27,500 bases of DNA from Symbiodinium natans (lineage: Eukaryota > Sar > Dinophyceae > Suessiales > Symbiodiniaceae): contig CAJNDS010002662.1 in NCBI GenBank assembly GCA_905221605.1, forward strand, positions 7,501 to 35,000, given 5' to 3'. The notes beneath the pieces were generated by a model. The model was not told the DNA's origin. It ran no database searches and saw nothing but the letters and a program-made list of their open reading frames with translations. Both the position numbers and the translations under genes were made by a program. Shown here piece after piece: positions 9,581 through 18,119 of the stretch (position 1 is its first letter; each line of letters begins with the position of its first letter).

Positions 9581-10060
9581 CTCACCTAAACGGTCTATCC
9601 TCGAAGGGGACAGAACCTACGCGGTCCTAGGACTGTATTGTCAAGGAGGTCTGAGGGGTATCACTCGCTTCGCTAAAGGAAGCGAGGACCTCACATCAAT
9701 CGTTTTGTCGCACATCATTACCCGGAAGGTCAATGGACTACGCTTTACCTATCACGAAACACTGTAGCTCCTATGCATCGTGATGCCCGGAATGGTAACG
9801 GAAGGCTCGCCTGGATAGTAGGCCTGGGGCAGTTTCAAGGCGGAGGCTTGTGGATCGAAAAATGTCAAGGGCCAACGTTGAGGAAGCTGCCGGATGGCAG
9901 GGTAAAGCCCGGAACAGTGCTTAACATCCATGATGAACCTCAGCTTTTTGATAGTACAGGGTGGCATGAAGCAGACGCCTGGGTTGGTGAAGATCACTGG
10001 GGGTGATTGTGGCATATGCTCCACGGGATTTTCAGGCCGTTGTCCCTTTGTACCAGGATG
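9581..10060 (+). pseudogene. 2OG-Fe(II) oxygenase-like domain (HxD...H) between integrase and RT
   Basis: The path starts in the frame of 9429 ('GDRTYAVLGLYCQGGLRGIT'), shifts near 9745, continues as 'LSRNTVAPMHRDARN', then 'GQFQGGGLWIEK', then 'QLFDSTGWHEADAWVG', and shifts again near 10004 to 'VIVAYAPRDF'. His and Asp of HxD are at 9776 and 9782, and the distal His at 9965, 61 residues after the Asp. GG(G)LW between them, and an aromatic/hydrophobic strand after the last His, fit the double-stranded beta-helix of 2-oxoglutarate/Fe(II) dioxygenases. The Arg expected about ten residues after the last His to hold 2-oxoglutarate is not evident; a His (9995-9997) sits near there. Function is inferred from the motif pattern only. 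Confidence 0.5.
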
Positions 10061-10680
10061 CTTTAAAGGGTCTGGGGTTTCCAGCGCAGACTCTCCTGAA
10101 CGATTCGACGAGAAGGGATGGGGAGTACGGTGTAAGTTGGATGTCGAAGCTCAAGGATATTGAGTATGATGGAGGAGCTTCAAAGCATTGGGGTGCCTCT
10201 CGTTTGGAGGGTTGTGGGCTTGATCTTTGGGAAGTTGATTTTCCGTGCGAGTTGTTGGGCGAGGAGTCCTATGGAGCCGGAGTGGCTATGCATCAAGCTG
10301 CTGTGCACTTTAAGACCCAAACAGCTCGAGAGCTCACCGACGCTGTAAGGAACGGGTATGGACGTGAAGTTGTCGAAATGCTTCGGGTTGCCCGGTTAGA
10401 GTGTGAATGGTACGAAAGTCTCTTGGCGCGGGAGCAGCCGGCTGTAGAGCTTCAAGGCAGCATTAGGGCCATTTGTACGGATGAACCCATGATCCAGAGC
10501 CTGATGAGATTTTTCTTCAAACTCGTACGATTAGCTTGGAGCAAGCTAGGCAAGAGTTGCTTGCCGCTCTGGAGGCCAGCAGCCCTAGAGGAAGTACAAA
10601 GCCTAGAAACAGTCACTCAAGCGGTCGAGCGTGTCAGTACTCAGGAGGTGAACAATAAGTGGGTGTCGCAGGGGTAGAAG
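10061..10680 (+). pseudogene. Pre-RT linker
   Basis: The frame of 10003 runs to a TAG at 10675-10677 and reopens in the same frame directly after it, so this is a single in-frame stop before the RT. Helical, charged stretches such as 'ISLEQARQELLAALEAS' appear in a neighbouring frame near 10530-10580, which means another frame change in this part. No known domain is recognised. Confidence 0.6.
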
Positions 10681-11050
10681 GTGCTGCAAATCCCGGGAAA
10701 GGCTGTCCTGACAAGAAAGGCTGGCGTAGGTCGCCGGCGATTCAGAGCAGTTTGCTGCGGTAACTGCCTGCAACAGGACCTTTCCGCCGATAGTCTTTAC
10801 GCGGCAGGTGTAGACGCAGCTACGGTAAGGACTGTGATCGCGTTTGTCTCCCTCCAGCGCCACTGGGTGGGGGTAGTTGCGGACATAAAAACCGCCTTCT
10901 TGCACGCCCCGCTGCAGCAGGTCAGCCAGCAAGAAATTTGGATTGTGAAACCGCCGCACCTCCTGGTTGACCTGAAAATTTTGGAGCCACCGACAGGTGG
11001 CGTATCCTTAAGGCGCTGTACGGGCTCAAGACCAGTCCGCGGGATTGGGC
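10681..11050 (+). pseudogene. Reverse transcriptase, N-terminal half
   Basis: Copies element RNA into DNA. After the stop at 10675, the frame reads 'AVLTRKAGVGRRRFRAVCCGN', 'AAGVDAATVRTVIAF' and 'HWVGVVADIKTAFLHAPL'. The last is the copia form of the first palm motif, with its catalytic Asp codon at 10882-10884. Near 10995 the coding frame changes. In the new frame 'LKALYGLKTSPRDWAMYRD' (ending in the next ORF) is the copia-specific block before the catalytic YVDD. Confidence 0.95.
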
Positions 11051-11051
11051 A

Positions 11052-12233
11052 ATGTACCGCGACGCTACGGTCAACCTGGGCGAGAAGGTGTATCGGTTCT
11101 TTCAGGCGCAATCAGACGAAGCCTTATGGCTAATTCGAGTTCCGGGTCTGGAAATCGAGGCGGTAATGATAATTTACGTTGATGACTTTATTGTTTTTGG
11201 CGCGCTAGCCTTGTGTCGTGCAGTCATCGAGGTGATACAGCATACTTGGAAGCTGTCAGACCCGGAGTGGCTAGAGGTAGGGAAGACGGTGAAGTTCTGC
11301 GGTCTGGAAGTGGTACGTACGGCGTCCGGGTTCCGAGTAACGCAAGAGTCATATCTGACAGAGCTATTAGCCAAGTACAGTGTCGATGACGTGGCGCCTG
11401 TACCGATGGTGAAATGGCACGAACCGGAAGAGCAGGAAGAGTTTGGGCTGGCTGACGTCCGCGCAGCACAAGCTCTTACAGGGGCTCTATTATGGATGTC
11501 CACGCGGAGCCGTCCGGACATTTCGTATACGATTGCCCGCGTGGCTCAGTACTCCACTAAGTCCCCGAAATTTGCGGTGGCTATGGGCCATCAAGTTCTT
11601 CGTTATTTGAAGGGAACTGCCAGCATGGGGTTAGAGTATACGAACTCCGTCAAGGACATGTGGGCGCCGCATGGGCAGTTGGCGCGGCCACGGACAAACA
11701 CAGCGCTTGAACTGCACAGTGACGCTTCGCACGGGCCAGCAGGCGCACGTTCAATGCAATCTTCTTTTGTGCTGTGGCGAGGATCTTTGTTACTCTGGGA
11801 ATCAATCAAACAGCCGTTTATTACACTGTCATCTGCCGAAAGCGAGCTGGTAAGTATGACTAATACCACACAACTCGGAGAAGCCATGCAGCCAGTAGTA
11901 GAAGAACTTTTGGAGGATACGATTAGCTTGATGTTACTCGGCGACAACACGGCATCGGTTCGAGCTTTCGAGGTCGCGAACTCCAGTTGGCGTAATCGCC
12001 ATTTGCGCCTTCGGGCGGCTGCCGGTAGAGAAAGAGTAGATGCCGGAACCCTAGTAGTGACCTATCTACCTGGGGACTTTCAGATTGCAGATGTAGGTAC
12101 GAAGCCACTGGCTAGGCAGAGGATTTTCCAACTTCTTGCGTTGGCCAATGTGAGGGTATCATCGCAAGAAACTCCGGAATCATCGACCCTCAAGGCTTTG
12201 AGACGCCTAGCCTGGGATTGGGAAGTTCTGTAG
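11052..12233 (+). CDS. Reverse transcriptase C-terminal half plus RNase H (393 codons open)
   Basis: The longest intact piece of the element. Residues 40-50 hold 'IIYVDDFIVFG', with the YVDD active site at 11175-11186. The thumb/connection follows, including 'LTGALLWMSTRSRPDISYTI', typical of copia. RNase H starts near residue 190: catalytic acids appear as D224 (HSDASHGP), E263 (SSAESELV), D298 (LGDNTASV) and D347 (QIADVGTKPLA), the full copia set. RNase H removes the RNA template during cDNA synthesis. The first Met is not a true start, because upstream coding sequence continues in the same frame from about 10995. All catalytic residues are kept, so this half could fold, but it is not separately translated as far as can be seen. 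Confidence 0.96.
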   Translation: MYRDATVNLGEKVYRFFQAQSDEALWLIRVPGLEIEAVMIIYVDDFIVFGALALCRAVIEVIQHTWKLSDPEWLEVGKTVKFCGLEVVRTASGFRVTQESYLTELLAKYSVDDVAPVPMVKWHEPEEQEEFGLADVRAAQALTGALLWMSTRSRPDISYTIARVAQYSTKSPKFAVAMGHQVLRYLKGTASMGLEYTNSVKDMWAPHGQLARPRTNTALELHSDASHGPAGARSMQSSFVLWRGSLLLWESIKQPFITLSSAESELVSMTNTTQLGEAMQPVVEELLEDTISLMLLGDNTASVRAFEVANSSWRNRHLRLRAAAGRERVDAGTLVVTYLPGDFQIADVGTKPLARQRIFQLLALANVRVSSQETPESSTLKALRRLAWDWEVL

Positions 12234-14438
12234 GAATTTCCCCGGCCACTTTGATTGTGTTGATGCTGCTAGCACGGATTCAGCCTGGAGAAGGGTGCCG
12301 TAGCAACCTGTACAGTGGGTTGGGGGTATTGCTACTAACAGACGCAATTTCGCCTGTCCAGGCACAGCCATCCAGGGACCTCCAAGCTTGGGCTGGGCGT
12401 CGGTCTAGTTTTTGCGGTCGCGGTTGGACTAGTGAGAGTGTGGTGGAGGTTGCGTACCAGGATGTTGTTACATGAAAAACTGACCCCTGAGACGCAGCTC
12501 TCACCGAACGTAGGAGCTTTTCCACTTCCTCCCGTAGTCCAGAGTTAGGGTATGTTTCTCCACGGCTACGCGTCCAGCAATCATCCTCTAGTTCAGGAGT
12601 CTTGGGACAAGCTGTTGCTCCTCCGGACACCCGCCGTGGCCATGAGACGTTGACCGCTGATGACACCGGGGGCCTTCCTACAGTGCAGATTGGGGGGAGC
12701 ACGGGTCGTGGAAATGCTCATGATGCCCGTGAACTTCTTGGTGCTGTGGAGACTCGAAATCCTGAAGCAGTGAGTCGCATCCTGCACGGCCTGAGGTCGC
12801 AACTGGTGGTGTGGAGAGTACGTGATGAGCAGACGCACTTCTTACGCCGATTGCTGGCTATATTTGGGGAATGTTTTGTAGGTTTTTTAGGGGATAGGTG
12901 TCCTGAAATTCGGGAGCTGCGTGAGGTGGCTCGTACTTATCGGTATGGCATAGACCACGCTGTAGACCGGTGTCGGCACCAGTCATACCTAGAGGGATAC
13001 CAATCGAGGGGCTTGCAAGTGCACGATGTGGCAGGCGCATACACGCAGGCCAATCGATATTTAAACCCGCAAGAAGACAGCAGTGACGGCGATGATTCAG
13101 AAATAGACGCGGTGCCTCATAGACTTCAGCTGCCAGATGAGCCTTTGGCACAGGCGGTTCAGCTGTATTTTGCCGGAGGTGAGAACTTGTTCGGGAGAGA
13201 ATCGGGATCTGGCGATGAAAGTTCAGCAGCAGACCCTATTGCAACTCCCACCTCTGCTTCGCGGCAGGATGATTTGGAGTCCGATGGCGGGGTAGAGCCG
13301 ACAGGGGCCAATGTGTTGGCATTGGGGGTCGGGGCAACCTAGTGCTGAAGAGGAGTCTTTGCTCGTGGGCTACATTGATGATGTACTTCGCGTCCCCCTT
13401 CCGGGTTGGTCGCAGGAAGCCATGCAGACAGTCGTAGATGGTCTGGCGGGCGGGGGTTGGCGGGAGTTTCATGACGCCTTGCGCTCCCAGGGAGCGCCGA
13501 GTGATTTTACGTCTGCAGAGGAGTTCACGTACACATGCACAGAAGGGAGTGAAAGTGATTTTACTTCTGCAGAGGAGCCCACGTACACATGCACAGAAGG
13601 GAGTGAGAGTGATGTAAATTGGGGACCCCCAAATATTGATGTCCAAGCAGGTGTCGTTGTGGGTTTGTTGACTGGCTTCTTAGGAGGGTTGATTGTTGGA
13701 GGATTGTTTGCCGGGGCTGTAGCGCTAGTATGGATTTCGCAACACAGGGCGGTCGGGGTTGGACAATGTGCTGGAACAAACGCTCCGACGAGTGAGCACG
13801 CCTATGCTTTCTTTTGTTGTCCTATGCTGGCTTGGGCCTTGGCGGCTCTTGACCGCGCATGGGTATGCTTCAACTCCATTGTATGGGGAGGTTCCCTGTC
13901 GATCACCGACCTCTGCCGATTTGTACTTTCAGGGCGGCCCTGTACCTTTCAGTTGCACCTTCCAAGAGCTTCGCGCTCCGTCCCAGATGCCAGTACATCG
14001 TGGCTCATGGTGTTCCTGATCGCCTTGATCCTGATCTTTGGTCTCGCAAATCCTGCTGAGGCACACTCGGTGCAGTCAGGCGATGACCGTTCGCTTGTTC
14101 TCTTCCGTGAAGACCAGCGTCAAGTAGCCTCATGCCCAAGAGCCTTCAACTCGGACTCGGAAAGTACGGGATTGTACAGCTTAGGTTTGGGGCTCTGTGT
14201 GTGTGTCATCGGGGTTTGGGAGATCCTGAAGCGGGCCTTCTGCCGAATCTTGCCTAAGAAGGGCAAATTCAGAACAGCTGCGAGTCAGACCGAAGACCAA
14301 GCCTTCGTGCCTACGCCACTACCAACGGGCGTCCCAGGTAGGGCTAGGATTTTGTTTAGCTTATGGAGGGCGGGCTTCGCTGTAGATACAGACTGCTATC
14401 CGGAGGAGGTCCAAAGGTGTGTTGGAGCATACCTGTAG
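12218..14438 (+). pseudogene. Hydrophobic, env-position region after RNase H
   Basis: About 2.2 kb of coding-like sequence follows RNase H, where env-like genes sit in some LTR elements. A first hydrophobic part (12240-12350) is followed in another frame by a membrane-helix-like segment 'GLGVGLVFAVAVGLVRVWW' (12390-12446). The frame 12602-13342 (246 codons) is soluble and acidic at its end. The frame 13311-14438 (375 codons) has four hydrophobic segments at residues 115-141, 164-182, 231-251 and 288-305; Cys-rich stretches lie in and around them. No fusion-protein motif was found. It could be a structural accessory protein or an unrelated captured membrane protein. Confidence 0.6.
13501..13608 (+). 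repeat. 54-bp tandem duplication, in frame
   Basis: 13501-13554 and 13555-13608 are copies with four mismatches, encoding an 18-residue acidic Ser/Thr/Glu-rich unit (containing TYTCTEGSES) twice just before the first membrane segment. The length is a multiple of three, so the frame is kept. Confidence 0.9.
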
Positions 14439-14857
14439 AGAAGTGCCGAAGATGAAGGATCATCCGACGAATCCGGATAAAGCAGACAGAGTTTGTAAGC
14501 AAAGTGCTTGCGGACTCACCGCCAGCTAGGATCTAAGAGGGGAGTGCGAGCTGTTGATCTGGAGGATCAGGCTTTTATAGCTATCGGGCTTGTCTTGGTA
14601 GTCAGTTCTCAAACTCCTCTGATGCTCTTGAGGCTGGCCCGGATGCCAGAGCGGCCCTAGGATTCAACGTTCCTGAAGGGAACAGTTCCTCATTGCACAG
14701 CGCAGGCTGAGGAATGCTGGGAATCGGGTCGGGCTTTTGTCCAAACATTTCGCTAATCACTCACGTGGCACTATGGCCAAACCACCGAGTGCCTCTAAGG
14801 GAGATCGGCAGAATCTTTTGCAAGACTCTCTGTCGCCAGTGGTTTGGAACTGCTGGC
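14439..14857 (+). other. Retroelement 3' untranslated region
   Basis: About 420 bases between the last long frame and the polypurine tract. Short frames are present but none resembles a protein. No polyadenylation signal is recognised, which is normal for dinoflagellates. Confidence 0.5.
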
Positions 14858-14866
14858 GAGGGGGAG
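14858..14866 (+). other. Polypurine tract
   Basis: 'gagggggag' abuts the 3' LTR without a gap. Such tracts resist RNase H and prime plus-strand DNA synthesis. Position and composition fit exactly. Confidence 0.9.
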
Positions 14867-15040
14867 TGCGTGAGCTCCCTGGCAAGGTACGCATCTGCAG
14901 GCTGTTTTTGTTCGAGAAAGGCATGGATCCGGCCTCTTGGGTAGGGTTATAGGGGGTTTGGTAGGAACTCCGCTAGCCAGTTAACTCAATTGGGGGTGGT
15001 CCTAAAAGCAAAACCGTGGGGTCTTTTCCTACTTTACGTA
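14867..15040 (+). repeat. 3' LTR (174 bp)
   Basis: TGCGTGAGCT...TTTACGTA. It differs from the 5' LTR by C/T, G/A, G/A and T/G substitutions and one missing T, and ends in the same TA. Confidence 0.95.
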
Positions 15041-15118
15041 CTCAACCCTAAAACACCCCAAGACCTGCACCCTAAAAAGCCCTAAACCCTAAACCCTGAA
15101 ACCCCTAAACCCCGCAAG
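15041..15118. repeat. Telomere-like tract, right remnant, with right target duplication
   Basis: CTCAA at 15041-15045 is the right target-site duplication, followed by ccctaaaa, ccctaaacc and similar units to about 15118. This is the continuation of the tract ending at 3822. Confidence 0.85.
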
Positions 15119-15810
15119 TGATAAATTTGTTACCATAGGGATCTGTATAGCCTATCATAAAGGGGGGAGGGGGGGTACTTAGTAGACCTATCTTCAATAA
15201 ATGTGTCTTAGTGTCACTTAGGCCCCTCAAACCCCTTGAAACCCCGCACGGCCTCGAAGTCTTCGGGCGCAAAAGCGGTTTGTTGCGCCACAAGCAGTTC
15301 CAGCAAGGCGTGAAAATGTCCAGCAACATGAACCTTCTGGCGGCTCGCGAACTGTCTCATCTTGAGGACACTGCATCGCTTCGGCGGCAACCACGAACAT
15401 GGCACATCTGCTGTGGTGCTCTCGATGCGAAAAGCTCGCTGCAGTGGGGCCTCGCAAAACTCGTGCATCCTGTTTGATGGTCTCATGGCCAGGCAAACCT
15501 TGATGTCTGAGATTAGCTGCGAGTTGGCAAGGCGGCGGGCTCAGCGTGACCCATTTGAGTTCATTCATTTAGACCCTTCAAGCAAGTCCACCTACAATTT
15601 CCTATGCCCCATGCCCCGGAACTGCCAAAACGAATCCTGAGCCCAGCCGGGTTCACGTAAATTTTCCTTTCAAGCCCTTGCGATTGCACAAAACGAACCA
15701 CCCAAATGAACAAGAGAGCGGGTGCGTGATCACGGGATTTGCTTGAAAAAGATTTTTAAAGTAACTCCGCTAGCTTTCCCAAAGGCTGGCTTTGGTGACA
15801 TTTTGAAGGC

Positions 15811-15837
15811 AACTCCGCCAACTCCGCCAACTCCGCC
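15811..15837 (+). repeat. 9-bp tandem repeat (aactccgcc x3)
   Basis: Three exact units. A related 'aactccgctagc' occurs nearby at about 15762 and inside the LTRs. Confidence 0.85.
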
Positions 15838-17347
15838 AACGCTCTCAAAGGCTGAGGAGAATTGACCTGGCGGACACCGCAGCGTGTTCCACCTGGATGT
15901 TGGCTATCTGAACCGTTCCTTCAATGCATCTTCAGGGGCCCTCTCCTTCCAAAACCAGTGGCACAACACGGCACAACTTGCGAGGTGTCAGGTGGGTTTT
16001 TTCATTGCACTTCGCAACCTGTGGGGTATGTTCGACCTCGCAGCTCCGTGGGCTGTGCCTTGGCGCCATTTAGCGTCAATGAGGCTGACATTGACGGAAC
16101 AAAGGGCCAATTCCAGTGTCTAATCCTGGCTTACGATCTACTTGGAGACCTTGAACTTATTGAAGGCAGCCCTCTCCAAGACCTTCCCGGTTGACGATTT
16201 GGGAGGACGACTCCTTCGACTACATCGGCTCCTACGTGGAGGTACGTGGAGGTAGATGACGAGAAGAGGTGAGGGTCACCCAAAGTACGCGGAGACCAGG
16301 CTCTTCGAGCTGGACATCCTCCCGGGCCGACTTGACGAGGGCGCGGCCACTTAAGAGCAAAAGGCGGACAACAGATCACGAGTGGAGGCTTTGTCGTGCC
16401 CAGCAGCTGCAGAAAGATCCGACAGCGGGGGACATCAAACTCTCGGATGCGTTGTCTCGTCGGGCAAAGCAGCACACGGGGTCCGTCTCCCCGTTCTACG
16501 TCCTGACACCGGAAAAAGAAGAAGAAGAAGCAGGACGGATTCGACATGGACCTTTCGCATAGTGAGGAAGGCCAAGGGGCCTCGAGCTCGGAGGTTGTTC
16601 TTCCTAACCGGGAGAACTTTCATGGAAGGAGAAGCTCAGCCGATCATCGCTACTAAGTCGTTTCGGGTCCCCCCCCGCTATGCATTCTTGTTGTGTGTTT
16701 CTCAGGATTGGAAACGCATGTCGGGGGCCCCCCACCTAGGTTCCTGAAAAAGTCTCTAAGGAAATGAAGCAAACGGCGATGCATCATATGAGCGAATCTC
16801 CACGAATTTCCTTATTGCTCTTGATGAACGAGGAGAACCAGCACGGTCGCACCTCCGCTACATTACCAGATAGTCGAGATAGGCCGAGACCGAAGGGTGC
16901 CCTCGGACAGACGACTCGCCACGATGGCCAGGGCTTGAGAAGACAGGGCAGGCTAGGGTGCCCACAGCTCGGCAACTACCAGGCCTATGAAGCCACGTGG
17001 TGGCAGGATGTTTGTAGAGCGGTGAAACTATCGTTCATAGAAGCTCGCTTTTGAGCAGTGTCAATCCGAGAAGTGACAGGATGTGTTTCGACACCGAATC
17101 GCCGCTGGAGGCACAAGCGTCAAGCTTCAGCTAGGGGGTGAAAAGGCATGGGCCCGCGCTGTGCGATCTTTTGGGTTTAGATTCAGTTTAGATGTATCCA
17201 TGCATTCGGATGACTCCCCGGGCGCAAGCAAACCCAGAGCCCTCTGCGAACTCTGCAGTGACTGCGGAAACGAGCCACGGGCAGAAACGAAAGTTCTGTC
17301 CACGAGCGTCTACAAGGAGACCACTGGGCAGCACAGCAGAGAATGCA

Positions 17348-17377
17348 GGAATTGCATGGAATTGCATGGAATTGCAT
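17348..17377 (+). repeat. 10-bp tandem repeat (ggaattgcat x3)
   Basis: Three exact units with no coding context. Confidence 0.9.
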
Positions 17378-18119
17378 GATACTCCGACGACTCCGAGGGT
17401 GTCGGACCCTCGCAGCATCAGGGGCCATGCACACAAGTCATGAATGGCATGAGCCATTCATGACCCGTCGGACCCGTCACGCAGTGAGCCTCCGCGACGG
17501 GCTGCCAAGAAGGGACGAGGCCCGGCATCAGGAGCATTAGCAATCATTAGAATCAGGGTCACGGACCACCAAGGTGAGACGTTTAAGTTTCTGCTGACCG
17601 GGCATGTGGACCTCAACTGCATGTGACAAGCGGCCATTGAAAAGCGGCCCCTGTGGGCACACACGGCGGCAGGCAAGGACGACACTCCTTCGAGGTGGCG
17701 CCCGTGCATTGCTGCCGCGGCGAAGGGGGGATCGTTGTACTCATCCTTTCATTCGAGCACATGTTTGAACCCGCTCCTGCCGAGAAAGGGCAGCTTCTGT
17801 CACGACTTATTCGGGGACCTTGTTTGCCCCTAGTTCGAAGATCCTGAAGCAAATCTAGATCCTCAAGTTTCATGACGCCCGACTGCTTCAAACCTTGGGC
17901 TTCAGGTGTGGTTACTTGTGAACATGTCCGAACAAGCCATTTGAAGACAATTCCCGCTCTCTTCTCTCGGTTCCATCTATTGATCCGTTTCTTTTCTCAC
18001 CCTTTCAGAGGCCCAGATTTGCATCGGCGGCCACAGCCGTAGAGGCTCTCAGAATTTTGAGATCCTGGATCGGCTTGTCCTCTTTTCACTGATTCACGGG
18101 TTTCGCAGAGTTCATCTGA

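Larger units (their letters stand above)
3823..15040 (+). mobile_element. Ty1/copia-type LTR retrotransposon with extra domains, decayed
   Basis: An 11,218-bp element bounded by 175- and 174-bp LTRs and a CTCAA target duplication. Protease and integrase precede reverse transcriptase and RNase H, which is the copia (Pseudoviridae) order. The full order seen is Gag, CCCH+CCHC fingers, protease, methyltransferase-like domain, integrase, HxD...H oxygenase-like domain, reverse transcriptase, RNase H and a hydrophobic C-terminal region. At least a dozen frame changes, stops at 7157-7159 and 10675-10677, and a deletion in the integrase core show that this copy cannot make the polyprotein. The LTRs differ by four substitutions and one indel, so insertion is fairly recent. 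The element lies opposite to the host genes in the window. Confidence 0.97.
15119..18119. other. 3-kb stretch with no recognisable gene
   Basis: Overlapping open frames exist on both strands (for example two minus-strand frames at 15214-15568 and + frames at 15862-16194, 16269-16562, 17083-17379). None has a recognisable domain, and choosing among them would be guesswork. Simple repeats are aactccgcc x3 at 15811-15837 and ggaattgcat x3 at 17348-17377. The last few hundred bases probably include the 3' flank of the cyclophilin gene. Confidence 0.4.

Noticed and set aside
10675-10677. TAG before RT as a programmed readthrough site
   Set aside because: Possible in principle, but with so many other lesions in the element a chance nonsense mutation is more likely.
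15214-15568. Two overlapping minus-strand frames of about 100 codons
   Set aside because: Both look equally plausible and neither shows a known motif or intron phase support.
16269-16562. 98-codon + frame with charged, coding-like composition
   Set aside because: No domain, no clear splice sites, and a competing frame of similar length; insufficient to call a gene.
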